Of a stretch of 64,000 bases of DNA, positions 43,292-52,300 are shown piece after piece. How positions within the stretch are numbered: position 1 is the stretch's first letter; the number at the start of each line of letters is the position of its first letter. The notes under the pieces were generated by a model. It was not told the DNA's origin. It searched no databases and saw nothing but the letters and a program-made list of their open reading frames with translations. A program made the translations under genes and the position numbers. Source of the stretch: Terriglobia bacterium (GTDB lineage: Bacteria > Acidobacteriota > Terriglobia > Bryobacterales > Bryobacteraceae); NCBI GenBank assembly GCA_020073305.1, contig JAIQFK010000009.1, forward strand, positions 62,001-126,000. Reading direction: 5' to 3'.

Positions 43292-45151
43292 ATGGCTCCG
43301 CTGCCCATTGCGAACCCGGCGATTGTCGAGCAGTTTGAGAAAGACCTCAAGTTTCTGCAGTTGTTCCTGCTCCTGTTCAACAAGTCTTCTCCCATCAAAC
43401 GCGTCGATCTGGTGTGGGCCGAAGATGGGCCGCCAGGCAGGGTGGGGCTGCGCCAGAAACACCTCTCCACCGAAGAGGCGCTCGCCGGGCCTTGCGCGCG
43501 GCTGATGGCTTGCGATGACCTCCCCGAGCCCACCTACTGCTATATCGTGAACGACAACGGCCGGCACGAGGCCGAATCCTGCGCCATCTCGGACAAAGCG
43601 GCGGAACTTCGCGTCCGGAAAACAGGACGGCCGGAAGTCTATCGCTGTCACGCGGGTCTGGTGGATATTGCTGTCCCTGTCACCTGCGACGGCCAGTACA
43701 TTGCGACGCTCTTCACCGGTCAGGTTTTGCGAGAGGCGCCGACTGCGGAGCATTTCGTCCAGATCCGCAAAGAGGCGGGTGCGCTCACCTACATCAATTG
43801 GAACAACCTCGAAGACGCGTATATGCAAGTTCCGGTGGTCTCCGACACCGACATCCAGCGGACCATCGAGGTTCTGGAAGTTTACGCGGAGTACCTGGCG
43901 ACCATCTGGAAACGATTTTCCGAGGCCGTTCGCGACCAGCAGCGGAGGGACCGCGAGTTGTACCTGGAGCGTAAGGAATTCGCGCACTTGGTGCTTGAGG
44001 GAAACGTCGCGAACCCGCCCGTGTTGCGGGATTTGATGCACCGCATCGGTCTCACCCGTTATCCGAACCGCGTCATGGTGGTGAAATTCGAGGCTGAGGA
44101 GGACTACCAGAATTCGGCAACATCGTTCGATCTGGCGCACACCCGGGGTCTCCAGGCCATCGATGAAGTTTGCGAGAGCGTCCAGAACGTCTGCTGCGCC
44201 TACTTGAGAAACCGCGGCGTCTGCATTTTCTTTCGTGACCGCGAGGAACAGGATGCGCTCTCGCTGGTCGCGCAGGCTTTCGTGCACAAGCTGGTCCACG
44301 CCATCTCGGCGCGATGCGACTTGCGCGTGCGGATCGGCGTTGGCGGCGCCAAGAGCAATTGGCATTATTTAGCCGACTCGTATCACGAAGCGTGTATCGC
44401 GATGGCCAACTCTCCGGACCCGGTAGCCGTGTACCGCACTCCGCTGGCGCCGAATGAAGAGCTGGGATTGTCGGTCGGCAAAATTTGCCGAAGCATCTCC
44501 GAACGAAGGCTGATCGAGGCCAGCGTGCTTGTGGCGGGCTTGCCCATGCTGGTCCATAACGAGATTGGCGATAGCCCTGAACATCTGACCGCGCAACGGC
44601 ATTTCTTTACCTATGCACTCGATGCGATCACCTACGCCGCGCGGCAGGCGGGCGCCAGCTCAGACGAAGTGTCCAGCCGGCAGGCGGAAGGGGAGGCCGG
44701 CTTGAATCGGGCTGGCGGTTGCTTCGAGCTGCAGCAAGCCTTCGTCTCTTCGGCCGAATCGTTGCTGGGCTCCGTGCGCCGTCTCTATGCGGGACGGCCC
44801 CAAAAGCTGGTGGAGCGCGTCTGCCGGATTATCGACCGCCAGCTCCACGACAAGTGGGCCGCTCAGAGCATTTCTGTAACAAAGGTCGCGGCCGCGTTGG
44901 GGATCTCGGCCGGGCATCTCAGCCGTGTCTTCAAACGAACCACGGGGCTGACCTTCGAGCGCTACCTCATGACCCAGCGCGTGGAGGCAGCGAAGCGAAT
45001 GTTGCTGGAGCCTCTAGCGACCATATCGGAAGTGTCGGAGAGCTGCGGGTTTTCCGATCCCGCCTATTTCGCCCGCGTTTTTCGAAAAGTCTTGGGATGT
45101 TCCCCCAGCGAGTACCGCAACGAACCGATGCGCGACGTCAGATCTGCCTAG
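43292..45151 (+). CDS. PocR-domain AraC-family transcriptional regulator
   Basis: A 619-residue regulator. Residues about 10-210 resemble the PocR sensor domain (CHAGLVDIAVPV with preceding CAISDKAAELRV). Residues about 230-450 form a middle region that may be a CdaR/GGDEF-derived ligand domain (ARCDLRVRIGVGGAKSNW). The C-terminal about 110 residues (510-619) are an AraC helix-turn-helix pair: VTKVAAALGISAGHLSRVFKR and SCGFSDPAYFARVFRK. It lies 76 bp after the tandem GH30 genes and probably controls that locus, responding to a sugar-derived signal. DNA sites unknown; the dyads at 38955-39063 are candidates. Confidence 0.85.
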   Translation: MAPLPIANPAIVEQFEKDLKFLQLFLLLFNKSSPIKRVDLVWAEDGPPGRVGLRQKHLSTEEALAGPCARLMACDDLPEPTYCYIVNDNGRHEAESCAISDKAAELRVRKTGRPEVYRCHAGLVDIAVPVTCDGQYIATLFTGQVLREAPTAEHFVQIRKEAGALTYINWNNLEDAYMQVPVVSDTDIQRTIEVLEVYAEYLATIWKRFSEAVRDQQRRDRELYLERKEFAHLVLEGNVANPPVLRDLMHRIGLTRYPNRVMVVKFEAEEDYQNSATSFDLAHTRGLQAIDEVCESVQNVCCAYLRNRGVCIFFRDREEQDALSLVAQAFVHKLVHAISARCDLRVRIGVGGAKSNWHYLADSYHEACIAMANSPDPVAVYRTPLAPNEELGLSVGKICRSISERRLIEASVLVAGLPMLVHNEIGDSPEHLTAQRHFFTYALDAITYAARQAGASSDEVSSRQAEGEAGLNRAGGCFELQQAFVSSAESLLGSVRRLYAGRPQKLVERVCRIIDRQLHDKWAAQSISVTKVAAALGISAGHLSRVFKRTTGLTFERYLMTQRVEAAKRMLLEPLATISEVSESCGFSDPAYFARVFRKVLGCSPSEYRNEPMRDVRSA

Positions 45152-45181
45152 CTATACTGGGCGATAGGATCTCCCGTCGGG

Positions 45182-46405
45182 ATGAAGCTGGCCTGCTGTG
45201 TTCTTTTGTGTACCGCGATCGTCAGTTCCGCGCAAAGCCCGGAGAAGCTGCAGCAGATGGTGGCCGAAGGGCGCGCGCTGATTGCAAAAGGTGACGCGGC
45301 GGGCGCTCTCGACGCGTTTCGCAAAGCCAGCGATCTGGCGCCAAAGTCCGCCGAGTTGCACGACGAGGTCGGATTCCTGCTGGCCGTGCTCAAACGCAAC
45401 AAGGAAGCCCGGGAGGAGTTCCAACGAGCCATCGCGCTGAAGGACGATTATGCGCCGGCGCACTACCATCTCGGCGTTGCCTATTGCCTGGACGAGGAAT
45501 ATCCACGGTGCATCCCGGAGTTGCAGAAGGCGGCGCGTCTCGATCCAAAGTCGTTCACGTACCGCTCCCACCTGGGCAGTGCATTTTCGGCGGCGGGCCG
45601 GTACAAAGAAGCCGCGCCGGAATTGAAGGCCGCCACCGCACTCGAGCCGCAGAACGCGGAGGCGTGGAACGGGCTCGGCGCCGCGTTTCAGCATCTGGAT
45701 GATTTCAGCGCCGCCGTGGACGCATACCGTCACGCTGTTCAGCTCAAACCCGGAAACCTGGATGCGCGCAACAGCTATGGCCTCATGCTGATCCAGACGC
45801 GCGAAGCGGACAAGGCCATCGCCGAATTCCAGCGCGTGATCGCCGTCGACCCCGGCAATGCCGCCGCGGCCCTCAACATCGGCACCGCATACATGTTGAA
45901 AGGCGACCTGGACCACGCCATCGCCCAGTTCCGCGCCGTGCTGGACAAAAAACCGGACCAGGCGCTGGGGCACTACAATCTCGGCCTGGCCCTCAAGAAT
46001 AAGGACGATCTGGACTATGCAAGGTCCGAGTTTGAGAAAGCGATCGAATTCGACCCCGGCATGGCCGAAGCGCACTACGCGCTGGGCATCTCCTGGTGGC
46101 AAGCCGGCGATTTTGAGCGGACCATCACGCAGATGAAAGACGCGGTACGGCTGCGGCCGGACTACGGAGAGGCCTGGTTCATCCTGGGAACTGCCCTCAA
46201 GCAGAAAGGCGAATTGAGCGAAGCCGTTTCCGCGTTGCGCGAGGCCGTGCGCCTCCGGCCGGAAGACCCGGGGCCGCACAACACGCTGGGGCAAGTTTTG
46301 CGCATGACCGGCGATGCAGAGGGCAGCAAAGCGGCCTTCGCTCAGGGAGCCAAGGTCAAGGCTGCGAAAGAAGCACAGCAAGCCGAGATGCTCAAGCGCA
46401 AGTAA
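45182..46405 (+). CDS. Exported tetratricopeptide repeat protein
   Basis: A 407-residue protein with a signal peptide (MKLACCVLLCTAIVSSAQ; possible lipobox not clear) followed by about ten TPR units of 34 residues, for example NAEAWNGLGAAFQHLDDFSAA and KPDQALGHYNLGLALKNKDDL. It is expected to act as a protein-interaction scaffold in the periplasm. It follows the AraC regulator gene by 30 bp in the same direction and is convergent with another TPR gene 27 bp away. No enzymatic domain is visible. Function unknown. Confidence 0.82.
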   Translation: MKLACCVLLCTAIVSSAQSPEKLQQMVAEGRALIAKGDAAGALDAFRKASDLAPKSAELHDEVGFLLAVLKRNKEAREEFQRAIALKDDYAPAHYHLGVAYCLDEEYPRCIPELQKAARLDPKSFTYRSHLGSAFSAAGRYKEAAPELKAATALEPQNAEAWNGLGAAFQHLDDFSAAVDAYRHAVQLKPGNLDARNSYGLMLIQTREADKAIAEFQRVIAVDPGNAAAALNIGTAYMLKGDLDHAIAQFRAVLDKKPDQALGHYNLGLALKNKDDLDYARSEFEKAIEFDPGMAEAHYALGISWWQAGDFERTITQMKDAVRLRPDYGEAWFILGTALKQKGELSEAVSALREAVRLRPEDPGPHNTLGQVLRMTGDAEGSKAAFAQGAKVKAAKEAQQAEMLKRK

Positions 46406-46432
46406 AACGAACTGGCGCGCCTTTTCGGGGCC

Positions 46433-47284
46433 TCACTGCGGTAGCGACTTCAACCTCTCCAACACGGACCTGCCTTCTTCGGCTTGGCCTTCGGCGATGA
46501 GGGTCCGGCCGAGCAGGAAGTTTGCCGCATAGTTATTCGGATCGAGAGCCAGCGCATGCCGCAGAATGCTCTCCGCGTTGCTGTAGTTTTGGATGTTGTA
46601 GTAGCACTTGCCGAGCAGGATGTACGGCCCGCTGTAGGCCGGGTTCAGCCATACGGCGCGCTGCAGATGCGGGATTGCCTGATCCCAGCGCTGCTGGCGT
46701 GAGTAGACGTCCCCCAGACGGTACCAGGTCATCGAAAAGTTCGGATCGATCTCCAGCTCTTTGGTGAAGTCGCTGATGGCTTCTTCCAGCTGGCCGCGCC
46801 CGACGTCCGCTTCGCCGAGCAGGAAATAGGCCTGAGGCAGCTTCGGATCGAGCGCCAGAGCCTTCTTCACCTCGATAACGGCTTCGTCCCGATATTCTTT
46901 TTTGAGCATCATCTGGCCGGCGAGCAGATGTCCTGCCGCGCTCGCAGGGTTCAGACCAAACAGCCGCGCGAAGGCCGCCTCTGAACGATCCTGCTGTGCG
47001 GTTTGCAGATACGCATAGCCCAGCATGTAGTTCGCTTCGTTAACGCTGGTCACCTTCTCGAGCCAGGGAATGGCCTTGGGAGCTTGCGACAGCATGAAAT
47101 AGCTCTGGCCAATCATCAGCACGGATTCCCGGAAGTCGCTCGAACCCGGCGTCTCTGTCTTTACCGCTTCTTCGAGGGTGGAAATCGCGTCGGCGTATTT
47201 CTGATGCTTGTAGAGATCGACGCCCCGCTCATGGATGCCGGCCGATACGCCCGCCAGCCACAGTACGACCAGCCCCTGCCACAT
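46433..47284 (-). CDS. Tetratricopeptide repeat protein, probably exported
   Basis: A 283-residue protein from the ATG at 47284: MWQGLVVLWLAGVSAG is a probable signal, followed by at least six TPR units (DLYKHQKYADAISTLEEAV, AYFLLGEADVGRGQLEEAI, SGPYILLGKCYYNIQNYSNAE). The longer frame from 47335 has no SD and no signal. GGAG lies just before the ATG. It starts 25 bp after the winged-helix regulator gene and is probably expressed with it. It and the opposite TPR gene point at each other but share little obvious sequence outside the repeats. Confidence 0.8.
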   Translation of the reverse strand: MWQGLVVLWLAGVSAGIHERGVDLYKHQKYADAISTLEEAVKTETPGSSDFRESVLMIGQSYFMLSQAPKAIPWLEKVTSVNEANYMLGYAYLQTAQQDRSEAAFARLFGLNPASAAGHLLAGQMMLKKEYRDEAVIEVKKALALDPKLPQAYFLLGEADVGRGQLEEAISDFTKELEIDPNFSMTWYRLGDVYSRQQRWDQAIPHLQRAVWLNPAYSGPYILLGKCYYNIQNYSNAESILRHALALDPNNYAANFLLGRTLIAEGQAEEGRSVLERLKSLPQ

Positions 47285-47309
47285 GACTCCAGAATATACG
47301 GTAGCCGCA

Positions 47310-48554
47310 CTACTTGTGACGGTGCGCCGCCACAAGATCGCTCTGGACCGGGACTCCCCCGCTCACCTTGACCCGCAAAAGGGCCTCAAAGGGCGGGAAG
47401 GGTCCCTTCGAAGGAGCGCTCAGAGCGCCCAGCAACTCCTCGAGTCGCTTCGTCCGGCAGACGAACTCCGCGGCCGCCTGCGTTCCGAGCGTGGTCAGCC
47501 CAGCCAACACCAGTGCGTGTTGGGCATTCGTGAGCCCAGGCACCAGACCCACCACCGCGTAGTCTTCCCGGATCGGCAGTGCGGCGGTCGAAAGATACGT
47601 GTTTTCCTCGCCGGGGCGCGGATGGACGTTGACGATGCTCAGGTCTCCTTTGCGGGGTCCGTCGCTGGCCACTTTGAATATGAAATCCTGAGTCCCCGGC
47701 ATTTCGCGGAGCGAGAGGTTCTCGGAGGGAGAGCCGATGAAAATCAGGTTACTGGCCTTGGCATCGTCCCACGTCAGAAGGCGGCCGCGTTTCAGCCGCA
47801 TCCCACGGTGCAAACTCGTAAAGAGATTGTCCAACTCGTGGATCGCCATCACCTCACCCACTCCGGTGTAGTGGTCGAGAATCACGCTGTTTGTATCGTT
47901 CGCTGCATTGAAGTAGCGGAGGCCGGTTTCCGGCCGCCCCACAAAAGCAGCGTTGCTGTAAACAACCAGCGGCGGTTCCGGCCCGTCGAAAAATCGCAGC
48001 CACAGGGCCTGCAGGGCGTCAGTGGACTCCGCGGCAGGGCCATGCTGGAATACCGGGCGGAAAGCGAAGTCCAGAGTGAGCGCGGCCATTACCGCAATCA
48101 CACTCACCACGGCGGTCGTGGTCCACTGCTTGGGCGAACGACGCGGAATGGGGGCAGGCGCCGGCACGGCCACCAGTTCGGACGCGGTCAGCCTCGGTGC
48201 CGGCTCCCGGTAATGGAATATAAGGTGGTAGGAACCACGGGGGATTTCAACGACAACCTGGTCCTCGATTCCATCACTGGCGTAGTACTCGGCCAGCTTT
48301 GAACGAAGTCGCCCGGTTTGAACACGCACCGTCGAGTCCAGCCGGGGGTCAAAATCGGCGGCCCGCCCGAACACCTCCGTCGCAATTTGGTACTCCTTAA
48401 CAGTCGAGCCGGGACGATCCAGGGTCTGTGTGGCCAGGAATCGCAGCAAATTGCACAGCGATTCGGAGCCGTGGAGCACAGAACTGGAGCATAATTTTTC
48501 GATTTCCGCGAGTTTGGTCTCGCGGTCTAGGTCGTTAACCCCAAGAGCCCCCAT
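47310..48554 (-). CDS. Winged-helix DNA-binding regulator with a membrane helix and extracytoplasmic domain
   Basis: A 414-residue protein. Residues about 15-115 look like a winged-helix/OmpR-like DNA-binding part (LLRFLATQTLDRPGSTVKEYQIA, EIPRGSYHLIF at the wing), followed by a Pro-rich linker (VAVPAPAPIPRR), one apolar helix (TTTAVVSVIAVMAALTLDFAF) and a C-terminal extracytoplasmic region. This is a CadC/ToxR-like layout common in Acidobacteria. The start at 48554 is supported by GAGGG 5-7 nt upstream. The TPR gene follows 25 bp downstream, and the Oar-type receptor gene is divergent across 186 bp, so it may control that receptor. Confidence 0.8.
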   Translation of the reverse strand: MGALGVNDLDRETKLAEIEKLCSSSVLHGSESLCNLLRFLATQTLDRPGSTVKEYQIATEVFGRAADFDPRLDSTVRVQTGRLRSKLAEYYASDGIEDQVVVEIPRGSYHLIFHYREPAPRLTASELVAVPAPAPIPRRSPKQWTTTAVVSVIAVMAALTLDFAFRPVFQHGPAAESTDALQALWLRFFDGPEPPLVVYSNAAFVGRPETGLRYFNAANDTNSVILDHYTGVGEVMAIHELDNLFTSLHRGMRLKRGRLLTWDDAKASNLIFIGSPSENLSLREMPGTQDFIFKVASDGPRKGDLSIVNVHPRPGEENTYLSTAALPIREDYAVVGLVPGLTNAQHALVLAGLTTLGTQAAAEFVCRTKRLEELLGALSAPSKGPFPPFEALLRVKVSGGVPVQSDLVAAHRHK

Positions 48555-48647
48555 AACACCCTCAGTGACACGGAGTGTAACAAATCCCCTAAATGGTTGC
48601 AATGCCGTGGGATGTTAAAAGTAACAGTATCATACCGCTGGGCTAAC

Positions 48648-48677
48648 TTGTTTCTATTAGGGGAAAAGCACTACTCT
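48648..48677 (+). promoter_or_regulatory. Possible sigma-70 promoter of the second Oar-type receptor gene
   Basis: TTGTTT (48648-48653), 18-bp spacer, TACTCT (48672-48677), 63 bp before the ATG at 48741. Match by eye only. Confidence 0.35.
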
Positions 48678-48740
48678 AGACGATCAGCAAAAGGGTCTGT
48701 TCCCAAGGTTCGCTCTACGAAGGAGCAAGGAGAATAAGGA

Positions 48741-51700
48741 ATGCTTAGTCTACGCAAATTGGCTCTGTGCGCCCTGTGTATCTCCATGGGGCTGTCGTTC
48801 GTCTTCAGCCCGGTCGCCAGCGCTCAACAGGTCTTTGGCGGCATTTTCGGAACCGTGACGGATGCGAACGGAGGGGTCATTCCGAACGCGAAGGTGACCA
48901 TCACGGACATCGCAAAAGGAACGACATTCGAGCTCACTACGGATGGGTCCGGTAGCTATAACAAAGGCCAGTTGATCCCCGACGAATATCGCGTGACCAT
49001 TCAGGCCACTGGATTTCAGAAGGTGGTATCCAGCCCGCTGCAGGTGCGCGTGGATGACGCAGCCCGTTTCGACGCTACTCTGGCCGTCGGCGATGTCACG
49101 ACCGAGGTGGAAGTCACCGCGGCGGCGCCGTTGCTGCAATCGGATCGCGCGGACGTCGCGCAGACGTTTAGCGCGAAGGAGATCGACGAGTACCCGAATA
49201 TCGGGAGGAACCTCCAGTCGATGGAATTGGTCAACCCCGGAACCGCCAAGATGGGCTGGCAGCACGCGTCGGACGAGAACCCGCAGGGAAGCGTCCAGAT
49301 GGTGGTCAACGGCCAGCTTTTCTCCGCGATGGGCTACGAACTCGACGGCACGACGAACCAGGATCCGATTCTGGGCATCATCGTCATCAATCCGAACTTC
49401 GACTCCGTTTCCGAGGTGAAACAGGCGACCCAGAACTTTGACGCCGAATTCTCTTACGTAGGCGGGGGGCTCGCGAGCTACTCGACCCGATCGGGTACCA
49501 ACGAAATCCACGGAGACGCCTTCGAGTACTTGCAACTCAATACTCCGGGCTTTACGACTTTCACTGCGAATCCCTTTGTGGGCATACCAGCCGCCACATA
49601 CCGGCAGAACCAGTTTGGCGGCTCGATTGGCGGACGCGTCATCAAAGACAAGCTCTTTTTCTTCGGCGATGCGCAGCTAAACCGGCAGTCGCAGGGAGGT
49701 TCGATCCTCACCAGCGTGCCCACGGCACTCAACCGCACGGGCAATTTTAGCGACTGGCTGGCAAACAACTCAATCTATGAGATCTTCGATCCCCACACCG
49801 GCGATCCGAATACCGGGGTAGGCCGCTCGCCTTATCAGAACAACACGATACCGCCCAGCCAGCTCTCCCCGCAGGCCCAGAAGATCCTGGCGTTCTTCCC
49901 GCTACCCAACACGCAGCAGATTGCCGGCCAGCCGTTCGTAAATAACTATGCGGCTAACGGAGCGATTGCCATCACAGGCAACGCCTGGGATACGCGCGAA
50001 GACTATTACCTCAATGAGAAAAACAGCATCTTCGGACGTTACAGCTACCAGGGTTTCACCGAAGTGGGACCGGGAGCCTTCGGCGAGCAGGCCGGCGGTC
50101 CCGCGTTCGGCAACTACGCCGGCAATTCGGTAGCTTCCAACCAGAGCATCGCGATCGGATGGACCAGAACCATCAGTCCTACCCTGATCAACGAGTTCCG
50201 CTTTGGCTGGATGAGGTACCACGTGTTCGACGTTCCGAACGGCTACGGAACGCAACCAGCGGCGGATGCCGGCATCCCCGGCCTGAACCTGGATAAGACT
50301 TACACGTCGGGCATGCCCTTCTTTGACGTCAGTGCTCCAAACAACGACTACAGACTCGGGTATGCGCTGAACGCCAACCAGTGTAACTGCCCGCTCACGC
50401 AGACGGAGAAGCAGATCCAGTTCATCGACAATCTTAGCTGGACCCGAGGCAAGCACAACTTCAAGTTCGGCGCCGACCTTCGTTATGCGCAAAACCTTCG
50501 CGTTCCGAGCGACAGTCACCGCGCCGGCGAGTTGTACATCAACGGCGACGCGACCGGCAACGTAGGTGCGGTTGGCGACAACCCCACGCCGGGCATCGGG
50601 CTCGCCACGTTTCTTCTGGGTGAAGTTACGAGCTTTCAGCGCTACGTGAGCACCAGCACCAACGCGTCGGAAAACCAGCCCCGCTACTTCTGGTACGGGC
50701 AGGACACATGGCGTCCCACTCCGAAATGGACCATCACTGCAGGTCTGCGCTGGGAAATGATCTTCCCTGAATCCGTAAACGCGGCCGGGAATGGCGCGAC
50801 GTTCGACCTGAGCAACGGCCTGATGTATGTATTCGGTGTGGGTGGAGTTTCGAGTCACGGGATCCAAACCATGAACTGGCACAATTTTGCGCCTCGCGCG
50901 GGTATCGCCTACCAGCTCAATAACAAGACGGTTCTTCGCGCGGGCTATGGTTGGGGATACGATGTGGGTGTGTTCGGATCGAATTTCGGACACAACGTCT
51001 CACAGAACGTGCCGGTGCTGGCCCAGCAGAACATCAATAACAACGCGACGCCATTCACGGACGTGTTCACCCTGGCCCAAGGTCCGTCACAACCATCGCC
51101 CATCACTGTGGGCTCAAATGGTACCTTCCCGCTGCCGAACGGTATCAATCCGAGGTTCCGGCCGGCAACGGTCACGCTGCCCACCACCTATTTGTACAAT
51201 GCCGCTCTTCAGTATCAGGTGAACAGCAGGGTCGCCGTCACGGGCGCATATGTGGGCAATTCGAACCGGCACGGCTTCATCGGGCAGGGCCAAACGATTA
51301 ACCCCAACGAGCAGATGTTTGTGCCCAACTCCAGTCCGGTCCGGCCGTATGCCGGTATCTTGCCGTTTGGAAACGATCTCCAATACTTCTGTAGCTGCTC
51401 GAATGAGCATTACGATTCCTTCCAGGGACAGGTGAAGATCAACGCCTGGGCTGGTTGGACATTGCAAGGCAGCTACACCTACCAAACGCAGTGGGGCCCG
51501 GGTTGGGGTTACGACTCCAACTACTACTTCATCTACGACCGCCCTGCCGGGAATGGATACAGCAACTCGTTCCCTCACAATCAAATTACAATTGCTCAGG
51601 CTTATGACATTCCCTTCGGCCGCGGCAAGAAATACGGTTCGAGCATCAATAAGTTCGCAGATTATGCCGTTGGCGGCTGGGCCATCAGCGGTGTCATGAC

Positions 51701-52133
51701 CTACTACAGCGGCTTCCCGTTCTCACCTTCGCTCGACAACTATCCGGGCCAGCCGAACACCGGGCCGAACAATCGTCCCAATAAAGGGAGCGGTGATCCT
51801 TACGCTGGCGCCGCTGGAAACCGCAGCCAATGGTTCGTAGGAGGGCTGGGAACCACCTTCCTGGCTCCAGGCGCGCAGACCTTTGGAACCTACCCCATCA
51901 ACACGCTTATTGGGCCTCGGTTCATCCAGCAAGACCTGACCCTGTCGAAATCGTTCAAAATTACTGAGCGAGTTTCGTTCCGGCTGCGTACGGATGCCGC
52001 TAACGCATTCAACCATACGAACCTCGGAGGGCCGAATGGCGATGTGCAGGCCTCGAACGCCGGTCAGATTACCGGAATCGCTGCCGGCGGCAGTATGCGC
52101 CGGTTGCAATTCTCCGGCACGGTTTCGTTCTAG
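48741..52133 (+). CDS. Oar-type TonB-dependent receptor with carboxypeptidase-regulatory domain
   Basis: An 1130-residue outer-membrane protein: signal peptide (MLSLRKLALCALCISMGLSF, then ASA), carboxypeptidase-regulatory domain about 30-115 (GIFGTVTDANGGVIPNAKV), plug about 120-260 with GRNLQSMELVNPGTAKMG and YSTRSGTNEIHG, and a large beta-barrel to the C-terminal F (LQFSGTVSF). The SD AAGGAGCAAGGAG precedes the ATG. It should take up a bulky nutrient across the outer membrane with TonB. No TonB box seen. A winged-helix membrane regulator is divergent, and a hairpin terminator at 52244-52283 follows. Confidence 0.9.
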   Translation: MLSLRKLALCALCISMGLSFVFSPVASAQQVFGGIFGTVTDANGGVIPNAKVTITDIAKGTTFELTTDGSGSYNKGQLIPDEYRVTIQATGFQKVVSSPLQVRVDDAARFDATLAVGDVTTEVEVTAAAPLLQSDRADVAQTFSAKEIDEYPNIGRNLQSMELVNPGTAKMGWQHASDENPQGSVQMVVNGQLFSAMGYELDGTTNQDPILGIIVINPNFDSVSEVKQATQNFDAEFSYVGGGLASYSTRSGTNEIHGDAFEYLQLNTPGFTTFTANPFVGIPAATYRQNQFGGSIGGRVIKDKLFFFGDAQLNRQSQGGSILTSVPTALNRTGNFSDWLANNSIYEIFDPHTGDPNTGVGRSPYQNNTIPPSQLSPQAQKILAFFPLPNTQQIAGQPFVNNYAANGAIAITGNAWDTREDYYLNEKNSIFGRYSYQGFTEVGPGAFGEQAGGPAFGNYAGNSVASNQSIAIGWTRTISPTLINEFRFGWMRYHVFDVPNGYGTQPAADAGIPGLNLDKTYTSGMPFFDVSAPNNDYRLGYALNANQCNCPLTQTEKQIQFIDNLSWTRGKHNFKFGADLRYAQNLRVPSDSHRAGELYINGDATGNVGAVGDNPTPGIGLATFLLGEVTSFQRYVSTSTNASENQPRYFWYGQDTWRPTPKWTITAGLRWEMIFPESVNAAGNGATFDLSNGLMYVFGVGGVSSHGIQTMNWHNFAPRAGIAYQLNNKTVLRAGYGWGYDVGVFGSNFGHNVSQNVPVLAQQNINNNATPFTDVFTLAQGPSQPSPITVGSNGTFPLPNGINPRFRPATVTLPTTYLYNAALQYQVNSRVAVTGAYVGNSNRHGFIGQGQTINPNEQMFVPNSSPVRPYAGILPFGNDLQYFCSCSNEHYDSFQGQVKINAWAGWTLQGSYTYQTQWGPGWGYDSNYYFIYDRPAGNGYSNSFPHNQITIAQAYDIPFGRGKKYGSSINKFADYAVGGWAISGVMTYYSGFPFSPSLDNYPGQPNTGPNNRPNKGSGDPYAGAAGNRSQWFVGGLGTTFLAPGAQTFGTYPINTLIGPRFIQQDLTLSKSFKITERVSFRLRTDAANAFNHTNLGGPNGDVQASNAGQITGIAAGGSMRRLQFSGTVSF

Positions 52134-52144
52134 GCTCCGGAAAA

Positions 52145-52231
52145 GGGACCGGGGACAGGCACCACTGTCCGCGACGAGCAGTCCGGTCGTGGGTGAGTGT
52201 TTCGATTAGGGACAGTGGAGCCAGTCCCCTA
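52145..52231. repeat. Inverted-repeat-rich intergenic element
   Basis: CCACTGTCC at 52162-52170 is the inverse of GGACAGTGG at 52210-52218. A second pair TAGGGAC (52207-52213) and GTCCCCTA (52224-52231) flanks it. GGGACCGGGGACAGGCACC at 52145 begins the unit and resembles GC-rich repeats scattered in other genomes; copy number here is one. Confidence 0.4.
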
Positions 52232-52243
52232 GAGCAACTTTTG

Positions 52244-52283
52244 CGGCCGGCAGGGCAAACGCTCTGCCGGCCGTTTCTATTTT
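52244..52283 (+). terminator. Rho-independent terminator after the Oar-type receptor gene
   Basis: A ten-bp perfect stem, CGGCCGGCAG (52244-52253) and CTGCCGGCCG (52264-52273), with a 10-nt loop, is followed by TTTCTATTTTG. It ends 18 bp before the redoxin ATG. Confidence 0.75.
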
Positions 52284-52300
52284 GTTGCGATAATATTCCC

